In this document: positions 33,540 to 42,905 of the stretch, one piece after another
Layout: every line of letters begins with the position of its first letter
Numbering within the stretch: position 1 is the stretch's first letter
Made by a program: the position numbers and the translations under genes
Notes under the pieces: generated by a model
Database searches by the model: none
Seen by the model: the letters and a program-made list of their open reading frames with translations, nothing else
What the model was told of the DNA's origin: nothing
From: Glandiceps talaboti
Lineage: Eukaryota > Hemichordata > Enteropneusta > Spengelidae
Length of the DNA: 64,000 nucleotides
Assembly (NCBI RefSeq): GCF_964340395.1
Contig: NC_135571.1
Span: forward strand, 980,001 to 1,044,000
Reading direction: 5' to 3'

Positions 33540-34250
33540 TAAAGACCAAGATTGATGACATCACTTACCGCCGAGTAGCAAGATTGCTGTAATAAAGACC
33601 AATATTGATGACATCACTGACCGCCGAGTAGCAAGATTGCTGTAATAAAGCCCAATATTGATGACATCACTGACCGTCAAGTAGCAAGATTGCTGTAATA
33701 AAGACCAATATTGATGACATCACTGACCGTCGAGTAGCAAGATTGCTGTAATAAAGACCAATATTGATGACATCACTGACTGCCGAGTAGCAAGATTGCT
33801 GTAATAAAGCCCAATATTGATGACATCACTGACCGCCGAGTAGCAAGATTGCTGTAATAAAGCCCAATATTGATGACATCACTGACCGCCGAGTAGCAAG
33901 ATTGCTGTAATAAAGCCCAATATTGATGACATCACTGACCGCCGAGTAGCAAGATTGCTGTAATAAATACCAATATTGATGACATCACTGACCACCGAGT
34001 AGCAAGATTGCTGTAATAAAGACCAATATTGATGACATCACTGACCACCGAGTAGCAAGATTGCTGTAATAAAGCCCAATATTGATGACATCACTGACCG
34101 TCGAGTAGCAAGATTGCTGTAATAAAGCCCAATATTGATGACATCACTGACCGACGACTAACAAAACTGCTGTAATGAAACCCAATATTGCATGACATCA
34201 CTGACTGACGACTAACAAAACTGCTGTAATGAAACCCAATATTGCATGAG
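33501..34250 (+). repeat. TTLL12: 53-bp minisatellite repeating the TTLL12 stop codon and poly(A) signal, 13-14 copies
   Basis: The first unit is genuine coding sequence (33,501-33,553: GATGACATCACTGACC, GAGTAGCAAGATTGC, then TGTAATAAAG), which gives residues DDITDRRVARLL, the stop and an overlapping AATAAA. The same 53 bp recur in register from 33,554 onward (33,607, 33,660 and so on to 34,137), with AATAAA kept in the first twelve units and changed to AATGAA in the last two. The later copies are non-coding (53 is not a multiple of three) and lie downstream of the gene. Confidence 0.97.
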
Positions 34251-34544
34251 GATCACATTCTTGCCAGCCATGCCTTGCAGTATGGACAGGATACCATTGA
34301 TAAGTGTGGACAGCATACCATTGCTATAAAGTCACATTTCAAAAACACTTCGCTGTAGTCATTTACAATTTATTTGGGATTCCTGATTATTATATTGTTG
34401 TCATAATATTTTTGTTGCTTAGAGTATTTATATTAGTCTTGCATAACCACTCTCCAATTTCCAACAAGATAAGGCCTTGTTTATATGCCGATTTCAAATG
34501 AAAATGCAACTATGTTGTTGCCTTTGCCCCCCCCCCCCCACCTT

Positions 34545-34715
34545 TTCATTCAGGTAGCGTCATATTGAGCGTCAGATAGCTTCAGATCCAAATACACCTG
34601 ACGGCAGTGAAGCAGAATCCTTCCCTGTAGTCTCAACGGTATTATTTCAAGTTTGAGTCTGTCGGGTGTCTTCGGATCTTCATAAGATAACGCTATCTGA
34701 ATCTGACGCCAACTT
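34545..34715. mobile_element. Probable MITE, GCGTCAGATAGC inverted ends
   Basis: GAGCGTCAGATAGCTTCAGATCC near 34,568 faces GATAACGCTATCTGAATCTGACGCC near 34,686 as an imperfect inverted repeat, and GATCCAAATACACC faces GGTGTCTTCGGATC inside it. No second copy is seen in the window. It is not coding. (Read the arms as the two short blocks named, with small mismatches.). Confidence 0.45.
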
Positions 34716-34719
34716 TATA

Positions 34720-35425
34720 CTCATAAGATTGATTAATTACTCAAATTGGTCATTAATATTCATCGGGTTATTACCAAAATCTAATCAGTTCTTGCCATTA
34801 CCCTACGGAACATGTCTATGAAATTTCGTTTGAATTGATGCAGTCTTTTTTTCGGAAATCGTGATACACACATACATGCACAGACTTCATCGCTATATTA
34901 AAACCTTCCTTACGGAAGGTAAAAATGGCGGCACTTTATCATTTGTTTATTGTTTACAAAACCTTTATTGAAATACATAATCAATGATTTGCATAATCGG
35001 GACGAAATGACGTCACGTCTTCCAACCATGTACCATCGCCATCGGTTTCATTTCAGCCATTTTGATAAATTACAAAAGTCAGTTCAGAAAGCTTACGTCA
35101 CACCTAATGATGTTTTACATACCTCATCACATATTTTTATTAAGTTACCTTTTTAATGGCCACAACTTGAATAATGAAATTGCACACATAATTCGTTGTC
35201 ATACAAATACAAAATATCTCAACTTTTAAGTCATTTGCACATGAACTAATTTCATTGAAGAGTACACACCGTTTTATCAACGGAAAGTTCCCTTTTTGTC
35301 AGATCTGAAAATCTTTGACTTGAGAAGAGCGTTCAATGTTCTATAACATTAATAATCTGGTAAAATATAGTCTTTTTCACTACTAGTATAAAAGCACAAT
35401 TTAAAAAATCCTCATGAAAATACGC
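34720..35425. other. Intergenic, no gene seen
   Basis: AT-rich unique sequence. A TGACGTCA palindrome lies at 35,008-35,015. Open frames are short and lack splice context. Confidence 0.45.
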
Positions 35426-35429
35426 TGTA

Positions 35430-35525
35430 AAATACGTTATGTCACTCCGCCCTCAATGGTAATAATCTTAAAGAGGGCTGACCGATGCATGAGGGCGCCC
35501 CATAATGGCAATCTTACAAAATCAT
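35430..35525. mobile_element. MITE, GAGGGCGC family (copy 2)
   Basis: TGTAAAATACGTTATGTCA, CTCCGCCCTCA, GACCGATGCATGAGGGCGCC and CCCATAATGGCAATCTTACA match the element at 788-903 block by block. The inverted-repeat arms are preserved. Confidence 0.6.
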
Positions 35526-35539
35526 GGAAATGATAATTA

Positions 35540-36110
35540 AATAAAAAACATTGACCGCACGCAAAGAGGAGTATCATGAAGATTCCGAGTCGAGATTATT
35601 ATGTGTAAAATGTGTAATTCTATAAATTACCAAGCTCTGTTTATATTTAATTCTCTGCTCAGTAATGGTTTCCATTTGTTGTGTATCTGTCAGTTCTACC
35701 GAATGATATTGTTTATTTGTGACTACCATGGCAACGGATATGACACACAAGTAGCATTCGATCATTCTTCTTTTTATCCCCAAACACGTGTAAATATCTT
35801 CTTTACTCTATCTGGTGATAAAATAACAGAGTATTACATATTAAAGTGATGTGGTTTTGAATGTGACGTCACAAAATATCATACATGTATTTTTCGCGAT
35901 AATTCACAATTTATCGTCTACTTTCTTAAGTATATTACTTCGCGGAAAATCATTACCTGGTGATGAAGTTCGTGTACGAAATATGTCGTGAGGTTGTATA
36001 TGTACCGTGCACATACTAGGAAATATATGGTGAGGTTGTACATGTACCATGTATATACGAAATATGAGGGTATGTATGTCGTCTGTCTGTTGTGTTAGGT
36101 ACGTGTGTCT
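35540..36110. other. Intergenic, no gene seen
   Basis: No exon supported. Short imperfect duplications occur at 35,975-36,070 (GTGAGGTTGTATATGTACCG and GTGAGGTTGTACATGTACCA, each followed by an ATATACGAAATATG-like block). A TGACGTCA palindrome lies at 35,864-35,871. Confidence 0.45.
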
Positions 36111-36119
36111 GTCTATGTT

Positions 36120-36275
36120 GTGTATGGGGTGTGTTAGACTCTTACAGTGCTCGGAGCTTCGCATAGCTAAAACTTGAGTTGTTTTGTATGTACCGATATC
36201 TACTGTATAATTGTACGCGAATATCCGTCTAGTGTGCGCCCTCATCGATCACATAGGTCTAACCATTCGTTGACG
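36120..36275. repeat. Left arm of a large inverted repeat (partner 36,793-36,935)
   Basis: The reverse complement of this block (ACGAATGGTTAGACC, GTGATCGATGAGGGCGCA, GGATATTCGCGTAC, ACAAAACAACTCAAGTTTTA) matches 36,793-36,935 at roughly four bases in five. The inner edges are 36,270 and 36,793, so about 520 bases lie between the arms, including the recombinase fragment. Confidence 0.7.
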
Positions 36276-36474
36276 TGTTAATGCGAAGCCCAAGGACCGA
36301 GGACACGTCTTCAAAGTTAGCCTGATAATGGCTTCGTCAATTGTTTGTTTGCATGGATGAGACTAAACGCCCCTTTCGAAACGAACAGAGGTTTAAATTT
36401 CAATAAGTCTGGTGTTCCCACGGTATCAATGAGAGAAATACATTGCTCTACTTGGACAAGTGTATTCCCTAGAT

Positions 36475-36815
36475 CTAGAAATGTGAACCGTACTCCCTGA
36501 ACTGTACTGGTTGTTTTGCTCTTCCTAATGACAATGGAAACTTGAGAACTATGTTAAATATGAAATATATAATATAATGTGATATGATATAATATAATAT
36601 ACTGTCACTAATAGAAACCACATCGCTATACCTGAAGAAACCTGCAAAGGCTAGTAAAATTAAACACATGTCCCTGACATCTTTCAGAGAGTACGAGTCT
36701 TTATAAGGCGAGACAATGTCCTTAATAATTTGTGATGTGATGCCTTCTTTTTTCTGCACTGGTTTCTCTGAAGACCGTTTTGCAGACTCTACTAAACGAA
36801 TGGTTAGCCCTATAT
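36475..36815 (-). pseudogene. Tyrosine recombinase fragment of a mobile element
   Basis: On the minus strand an open frame from about 36,815 reads LTIRLVESAKRSSEKPVQKK, EGITSQIIKDIV, then SLKDVRDMCLILLAFAGFFR and YSDVVSIS, and then degrades into AT-rich sequence. The pattern (basic linker, KKEGIT, helix, LLAFAGFFRYSD) is that of the start of the catalytic domain of phage-integrase-like recombinases carried by DIRS-type and related animal elements; the Arg in GFFR fits the first catalytic arginine. The rest of the catalytic domain (HxxR, Tyr) is absent here, so this is a truncated, inactive relic. It lies between the two arms of an inverted repeat. Confidence 0.65.
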
Positions 36816-36935
36816 GATCGATGAGGGCGCATGGTACAAGGATATTCGAGTACAGTTACAAAACAACCCAAGTGTTAGCGATGCTCCTGAGGACTGTATT
36901 GGGCGTCTATATTGTGCGTGGGATGTGTCTGTGTG
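36793..36935. repeat. Right arm of a large inverted repeat (partner 36,120-36,275)
   Basis: ACGAATGGTTAGCCC, ATGATCGATGAGGGCGCA, GGATATTCGAGTACAG and ACAAAACAACCCAAGTGTTA pair with the left arm. The inner edge overlaps the first codons of the recombinase fragment, so the left arm also carries an inverted copy of that coding edge (CTAACCATTCGT on the plus strand). Confidence 0.7.
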
Positions 36936-37839
36936 CATGCACACACAGACACATTCTTAATTTGAATGTTAATTATACAATGTATCAAATCTACATGTAC
37001 ACTCGTTTAAAATAATAAGAAAACGTTGAAATGACAAAGAAAGTCATTCACTTTTCTACAATTATGGATTTTAACTCCGTACAATTAAAATAAAGTAAAT
37101 ATACGTGTATACGTTCGTACCGTATACTGTCAATGTCATTACTAGCCACGAACAATTAAATCACACGATATAGTTGATAAACTGGAGAATTCTTTTCAAT
37201 TTGGTTGCCGGTAAAAATCACATACCTTCATTTTCAGTCTGGAATGTCAGCAGTAAGGGGCAGGATACGAACAGCTCAGTTTGTCAAAATCCTCTGAAAA
37301 AGAGACGACGAGGAAGAGAGTTTTTCATAAATAAGAGAAAAAAACAAGCGATCAACTTCTATTAAATTAGTGTAATCTTCGATATACTGTCCTGTATCGA
37401 TGGTGGCGCTCTTTACTTAGTAGAGTGTCATCAGTGGTCGGACAGAGTGCTGCCGCTGTCGACCACTATGTATAATTTTCGATATTCATCATAGTGTTCG
37501 ATGCGACCGCTTATAAATGACTAGGTATGACTAAGCTACTCAAACCAAGAAAGTATTGTAGGAGTGCATGGCAATCTAAAAATAGGGGCACAGTGAATTT
37601 ATTCCACATTATATAATTATATATAATTACAGATTTATAGGATTCTAGTTTGTTGACATTTTTCAAGTAAACAGTCAGTTATTTAGTTGTCTGTGGTTAT
37701 ATCACGCATACTCAGTTTTTAAAAAAATATGGAAATTCTATTCATAATGGTCTAAAAGACCGGTTAACGGTGTTTATTAGCGATGGAAGAGGAATACTAC
37801 TACGCCATGTACGTAGAATATAGGCAAAGAATTTCGTGT

Positions 37840-37912
37840 TGTTTCAACCTCATCCGCCTGTTCCAAAATGGTTGACTTATGCCTGAGGGCGCCCTGCTAC
37901 GGTGTACAATGA
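37840..37912. mobile_element. Partial MITE, GAGGGCGC family (copy 3)
   Basis: GTTGACTTATGCCTGAGGGC followed by GCCCTGCTACGGTGTACAAT resembles the right arm of the elements at 788-903 and 35,430-35,525. The left arm is weak. It abuts the 3' side of the minus-strand LURAP1-like gene. Confidence 0.4.
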
Positions 37913-38983
37913 TTACAGATTTCGGCTTACAAACTTACCATCAAAGTCGAACTCAGGCGTGAGGTCATTGAGATCAGTAGCAGAGAAACTGAGACTGCGC
38001 GATGGTAGTCTCCTTGGTGATAGTCTATCTATGATGTCCTGTATTTGAACTTCAGATGACCCGCCTTTCAATTGTGCAGCTATTGTCATCTTTTGTTTTC
38101 TCTGGCCAGTCAGTTGGCCAATCATTTCATGAATGCGAAGTAGTTGCCGTAGTAACGATTGGTCCTGGCTTTGCATTATTGTCTGTAAATGTAACAAATA
38201 TATGCAGACCGTATGATTATTTATTTATTTTTTTTGTATTTATTTATTTGATTTATTTATTTATCCTCGGTAGCTCCTTTAGTAGCCAGTACATGTACTT
38301 TCCAAGGTGTTGACAATGATGGATTGGATGTGACAATTATTGTTTTGCATTATTGTCACTTGTAAAGTATAAGTTTTGAAAGAGATAACCAAGACCTAAA
38401 ATTTGTGATGTAAAATTTATCACATTTAGTAAGAAAATACAACCCCAAAATAGATCAGAAGTTGTTATTTCAACAAACGGTCAAAACTTAATTTCATGTA
38501 TTTTTTGAAAATTTTTGACGTAATCATGTCTTTCCTTTTTGTGTGTATCTAGAAAAATTGTAAACTTTGATTCTTTTCGTACCACCCACATGGAAACAAT
38601 GGAAAACTAAAAAATCGATAGCTGCAAGAAAAACTCATCCTGGAATTCAAGTAAATGCGCATGCTCAAAAAATCAACCTATGTGTCAGACTCATTGTGAG
38701 TTTCATTTTATCATATTTGGTATTTATTTCTCATTCACCAATTCAAGTGATGTCTACAACTTACCAAGTCGCGTCTAAGTGCTTCTAATTTACTTTCTAT
38801 TCGTATTTTGGCAGTGGCATAGTCATTTTTGGCGTCTTCTGAATTTCCCTCCTTGTCGTCTGCAGACGATGCAGGTAATGTATTTGGTTTATCGTCTGCG
38901 TTTAGAAGTGCGCCCTCATTGTCACCATCACCTGAAAGTTTTTTCGCTTTTTCCAAACGAGTCTCTTCTGTGTTGTCTGTCAT
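37913..38983 (-). CDS. LURAP1-like leucine-rich adaptor, 2 coding exons seen
   Basis: The minus-strand exons are 38983-38765 (73 codons from ATG, phase 0 donor GTAAGT) and 38182-37939 or to the stop at 37913. If the donor after GATTTTGATG at 37,939 is used, more exons follow. If it is read through, the protein ends DGKFVSRNL and totals about 163 aa. The N-terminus is acidic and Ala/Asp-rich. The junction forms a helical leucine repeat, KIRIESKLEALRRDL then TIMQSQDQSLLRQLLRIHEM, which resembles the conserved helix of vertebrate LURAP1/LURAP1L (an actomyosin/NF-kB adaptor) in spacing (KhxxLrxxL…DxxLlrQLlxhxExI). A Ser/Arg-rich tail (RRLPSRSLSFSATD) follows, like the phospho-rich LURAP1 tail. 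A 5' acceptor near 39,012 implies an upstream non-coding exon. The family call is tentative. Confidence 0.55.
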
Positions 38984-39355
38984 TTTTACCAGTCGTCACC
39001 TTTTCATGTGCCTGAAATAAAGAAAAGATTAACTTTATTTGTAACAATGGATGATTGTATTTTCGTTAATTACAATAAAAGTCTCGTCACCTGGAAATGA
39101 ATAGAGAGATATTACCTGAAGGAAGTGACGTTGTCGCCTGTATAATGCCTGTGTTTTCAATGTTAAGAAATAAATAAGATGGTAATCTGTGAAGTAAATG
39201 GTGGCTTCAAGAACATGACAATTCTATGTGGTAAATATCTTCTGCAGGCAAAGATATCATTCCCTTCAATTTCATAGACCATCTATGTCTATCAGTCTCT
39301 CTAGCAATAAACTGGCTGGGTTTTCTGTTTTTCCACTGTTGAATTTGACTTTTTA

Positions 39356-39590
39356 TCCATCCATACATACATACATCTATATATCTAGCTATCATATCTA
39401 TCTATCTATATATATATTTATCTATCTATCTGTCTATTTATATATCTATCTATCTATCTATATATCTATATCTATATATATATATATATATATATAACTA
39501 TCCATATATTTATCTAGTATCTCTCTAACTATCTATCTATAGCTATCTATCTATCTCTATCTATCTCTATCTATCTAAACTGTCAATAAA
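39356..39590. repeat. TATC/TATA microsatellite
   Basis: Compound run of CATA, TATC and TA repeats, with only short unique interruptions. Open frames in it are repeat artefacts. Confidence 0.95.
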
Positions 39591-40195
39591 TCATGTGTAT
39601 CTATTTAATATGTAATCATCCTTATACTATCTCATTTCAGTTGATATCAAAGAGTTGTAGGTCATTGACATTGATGTATGAAAGCTATGTAAGTCATCAA
39701 TAACGACCCTTCAGACATATCACTAGTTGGTATAAATACACAGTGTGACGTAATACTACACATTCTAACATACCGACATCACGAACACCACGTTTTGTCC
39801 TATTCAAATATAGAAATCTAACAATTAACTGTAGTAGCTGGCATACAGCACTCGCAAGATGTCTTCTTTGAACTCAAAGTAAACGGTCAAGCACTCGGCA
39901 AAGTCAATAAAACCGTGTCTTGTGAATCACCGTGTATTCACTCCGATATTCACTCCAAGGCAATCATCACCTATGTCAATATGTGGTCACGAATACAAAC
40001 ATTTATTCAGAAAGGTATGCACAGTCGTCGTAAAGGAACGTACGTTCGCGTTCACTACTTGCATGACTTGAAGAACTACGAATCTGAATCTAAAACGTTT
40101 ACTTTTATCATTAAAATCTGATCAGCCAGATCAGTCGAAAGTAGTTTTACGGTACCTAGCCTACGTGACATGGAATCCGGAATGGAATACAGTAA

Positions 40196-40268
40196 CTCTA
40201 GCTCTGCTCTGGATGTATATGCTACGTGGTTCGAAGACGTGTCGAACCTCGTAGCATATACAGAGCTA
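40196..40268. repeat. Strong hairpin, 19-bp stem
   Basis: TATATGCTACGTGGTTCGA (40,216-40,234) pairs with TCGAACCTCGTAGCATATA (40,242-40,260) across a 7-base loop with one mismatch. The stem is extended outward by AGCTCTG and CAGAGCT after a bulge. It could be a very short MITE or an RNA hairpin. Confidence 0.7.
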
Positions 40269-40704
40269 CAGCAACTCTAGACATGGTGTTCTTATCATTG
40301 ACATTTGTTACGGAATCGTTATGATTTACACCTCCATTCATAACGTCACACTTAGACCACGTGGGCATCCAGACTACAAATCCGAGTCCTAGCTACTGTG
40401 CAGACATACACTGCATGTGCTCCAAGAATATTAACAAAAGAAACTTTGACTGATTTTAATATTAGATCATAACGTAGATGTAGTAAGATTTGATATTCCA
40501 TATTCTTACAAAATATTCAATATCTTTACTTTTGTGATGTTCGGTAATAAATGTTGACAATTAATATGACTTGTGGTGATTCGTGAGTTGGTTTACGTAG
40601 CTGAGATAGTGCTCGGAGCGGACAGAGCCCCGTCCTTCAGGTGTCTCTCAAAATACAGAAACTGCGGAAAATAAACTTATCCAACTCTTCTGTCCTTAGA
40701 AGAC

Positions 40705-40866
40705 TTAATTCTACCTCACCATTCCGTAGGTACTACGGATCACGTGAGATAATGCATATACCAAGGGAGGGATGAATTAAGCCTCCTAAATGTGTCAATT
40801 TATTGACCACACTGTGGTGGGCACGTGATCCCTTCGTACTCCTCCATGGTTCGGTAGAATTACTAT
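40705..40866. mobile_element. Probable MITE, TTAATTCTACC inverted ends
   Basis: TTAATTCTACCTCACCATTC, then TACGGATCACGTG, on the left face CACGTGATCCCTTCGTACTC, then CCATGGTTCGGTAGAATTAC, on the right as an imperfect inverted repeat of about 40 bases. No coding content. Only one copy is recognised. Confidence 0.5.
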
Positions 40867-41744
40867 CAAATTGCGACTTCCAGGTAAGTCTCATTTAATT
40901 TTTTAATTACACCAAAACAATTGCAAAATTAGAAAGCTGTTAATTAGCGTCATTACTGCGATATGGGGACCATGTCATTCAACATCTTAACTATACGTAG
41001 TGTGCGATAAAAGTGGACACCAATTGCAAACATTACAAACTGACGGGAAGACCTTTACTCGCTAAACGTGGAAATTATAGCTTCATAACAATCCTTAAAT
41101 TAAATTCCATTCAAGATAGTAACAAAGAATATATATCAAACCAGCAGCCTATAGTACAGAACTTGCATGTGACGTCATAGCATGACGTAGTGATATAAAT
41201 ACAGGATGTACATACCGACATTTGAGTAAATTAATTCAGTTTATGAATACGAGTATTAACCGTACATTGATATGAAATGTATTCGTCTCTAAGGAAGCCA
41301 AACAAATTCTCTTCTAATGTTATTAATCTTTTCTATGAATAAACAGACATTTTGAAGGACATTTAATTTCCTCTTGTACTGTGTAAACTATTCCATCACA
41401 ATTGAACTTTTGTAACCTACAGAGTGAGGTGATTTTCCCGCCAAAATAAAACCGATCAAATTCTCGTTTCTTGTTGCAAATATTCGCATTTTCTAACTTC
41501 ACTTTTAGACTCTCCTTTAGTAAATAAGCGTTTTGAATTGTAATATTTACCTTGAAAATATTTCAATGATAGAATAACTTGAACTGTTTACGTGTATCTG
41601 GTTGTATGACCAATCTCTCCTGTAAATGAAAAATATGGAAAATACATATGTGTCTTGGTATAAAATATGGTGTTAAAGTTCCACTAGTTGAAACTGTTTT
41701 GTAGATATAATGACGTCATCATAATATCGTACACTCTCAAGAGT

Positions 41745-42905
41745 ATTGAATCATCTGTGGGTACATGTACAACTTGCATCTATGTACAGTACACATAATA
41801 TGGTACAACACATCGAATCACCTGTGGGTACATGTACAACTTATTTTACATCTGTGTACAGTATACATAATATGGTACAACACATCGAAGCACCTGTGGG
41901 TACATGTACAACTTGTATCTGTGTACAGTACACATAATATGGTACAACACATCGAAGCACCTGTGGGTACATGTACAACTTGTATATGTGTACATTACAC
42001 ATAATATGGTACAACACATCGAAGCACCTGTGGGTACATGTACAACTTGTATCTGTGTACAGTACACATAATATGGTACAACACATCGAAGCACCTGTGG
42101 GTACATGTACATCTTGTATCTGTGTACAGTACACATAATATGGTACAACACATCGAAGCACCTGTGGGTACATGTACATCTTGTATATGTGTACAGTACA
42201 CATAATATGGTACAACACATCGAAGCACCTGTGGGTACATGTACAACTTGTATATGTGTACATTACACATAATATGGTACAACACATCGAAGCACCTGTG
42301 GGTACATGTACATCTTGTATCTGTGTACAGTACACATAATATGGTACAACACATCGAAGCACCTGTGGGTACATGTACATCTTGTATCTGTGTACAGTAC
42401 ACATAATATGGTACAACACATCGAATCACCTGTGGGTACATGTACATCTTGTATCTGTGTACAGTACACATAATATGGTACAACACATCGAATCACCTGT
42501 GGGTACATGTACAACTTGTATCTGTGTACAGTACACATAATATGGTACAACACATCGAATCACCTGTGGGTACATGTACAACTTGTATCTGTGTACAGTA
42601 CACATAATATGGTACAACACATCGAAGCACCTGTGGGTACATGTACAACTTGTATCTGTGTACAGTACACATAATATGGTACAACACATCGAATTACCTG
42701 TGGGTACATGTACAACTGAATTGCATCTGTGTACAGTACACATAATATGGTACAACACATCGAATCATCTATGGGTACATGACATGTACAACTTGCATCT
42801 GTGTACAGTACACATAATTTGGTACAACACATCGAATCACCTGTGGGTACATATACAACTTGCATCTGTGTACAGTACACATAATTTGCCAGTACAACGC
42901 ATCAA
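41745..42905. repeat. 67-bp minisatellite, about 17 copies
   Basis: Units read GAATCACCTGTGGGTACATG, TACAACTTGTATCTGTGTAC, AGTACACATAATATGGTACA, ACACATC. Each holds three short palindromes (GTACATGTAC, GTGTACAGTACAC and a GTAC within ATGGTACA). Copies differ by GAATC/GAAGC, AACTTG/ATCTTG and CTGTG/ATGTG. The outer units are more diverged and carry small insertions. Long open frames on both strands (repeating YMYPQVLRCVVPYYVYCTQ-like text) arise because three 67-bp units make 201 bases. They have no start, stop or splice context and are not genes. Confidence 0.95.

Larger units (their letters stand above)
39600..41740. other. Gene-poor interval with hairpins
   Basis: No supported exon. It contains a strong hairpin (40,216-40,260) and a probable MITE (40,705-40,865), listed separately. 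A TCCCGCCAAAA motif lies at 41,436-41,446, and TGACGTCA palindromes at 41,170 and 41,711. Confidence 0.4.
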
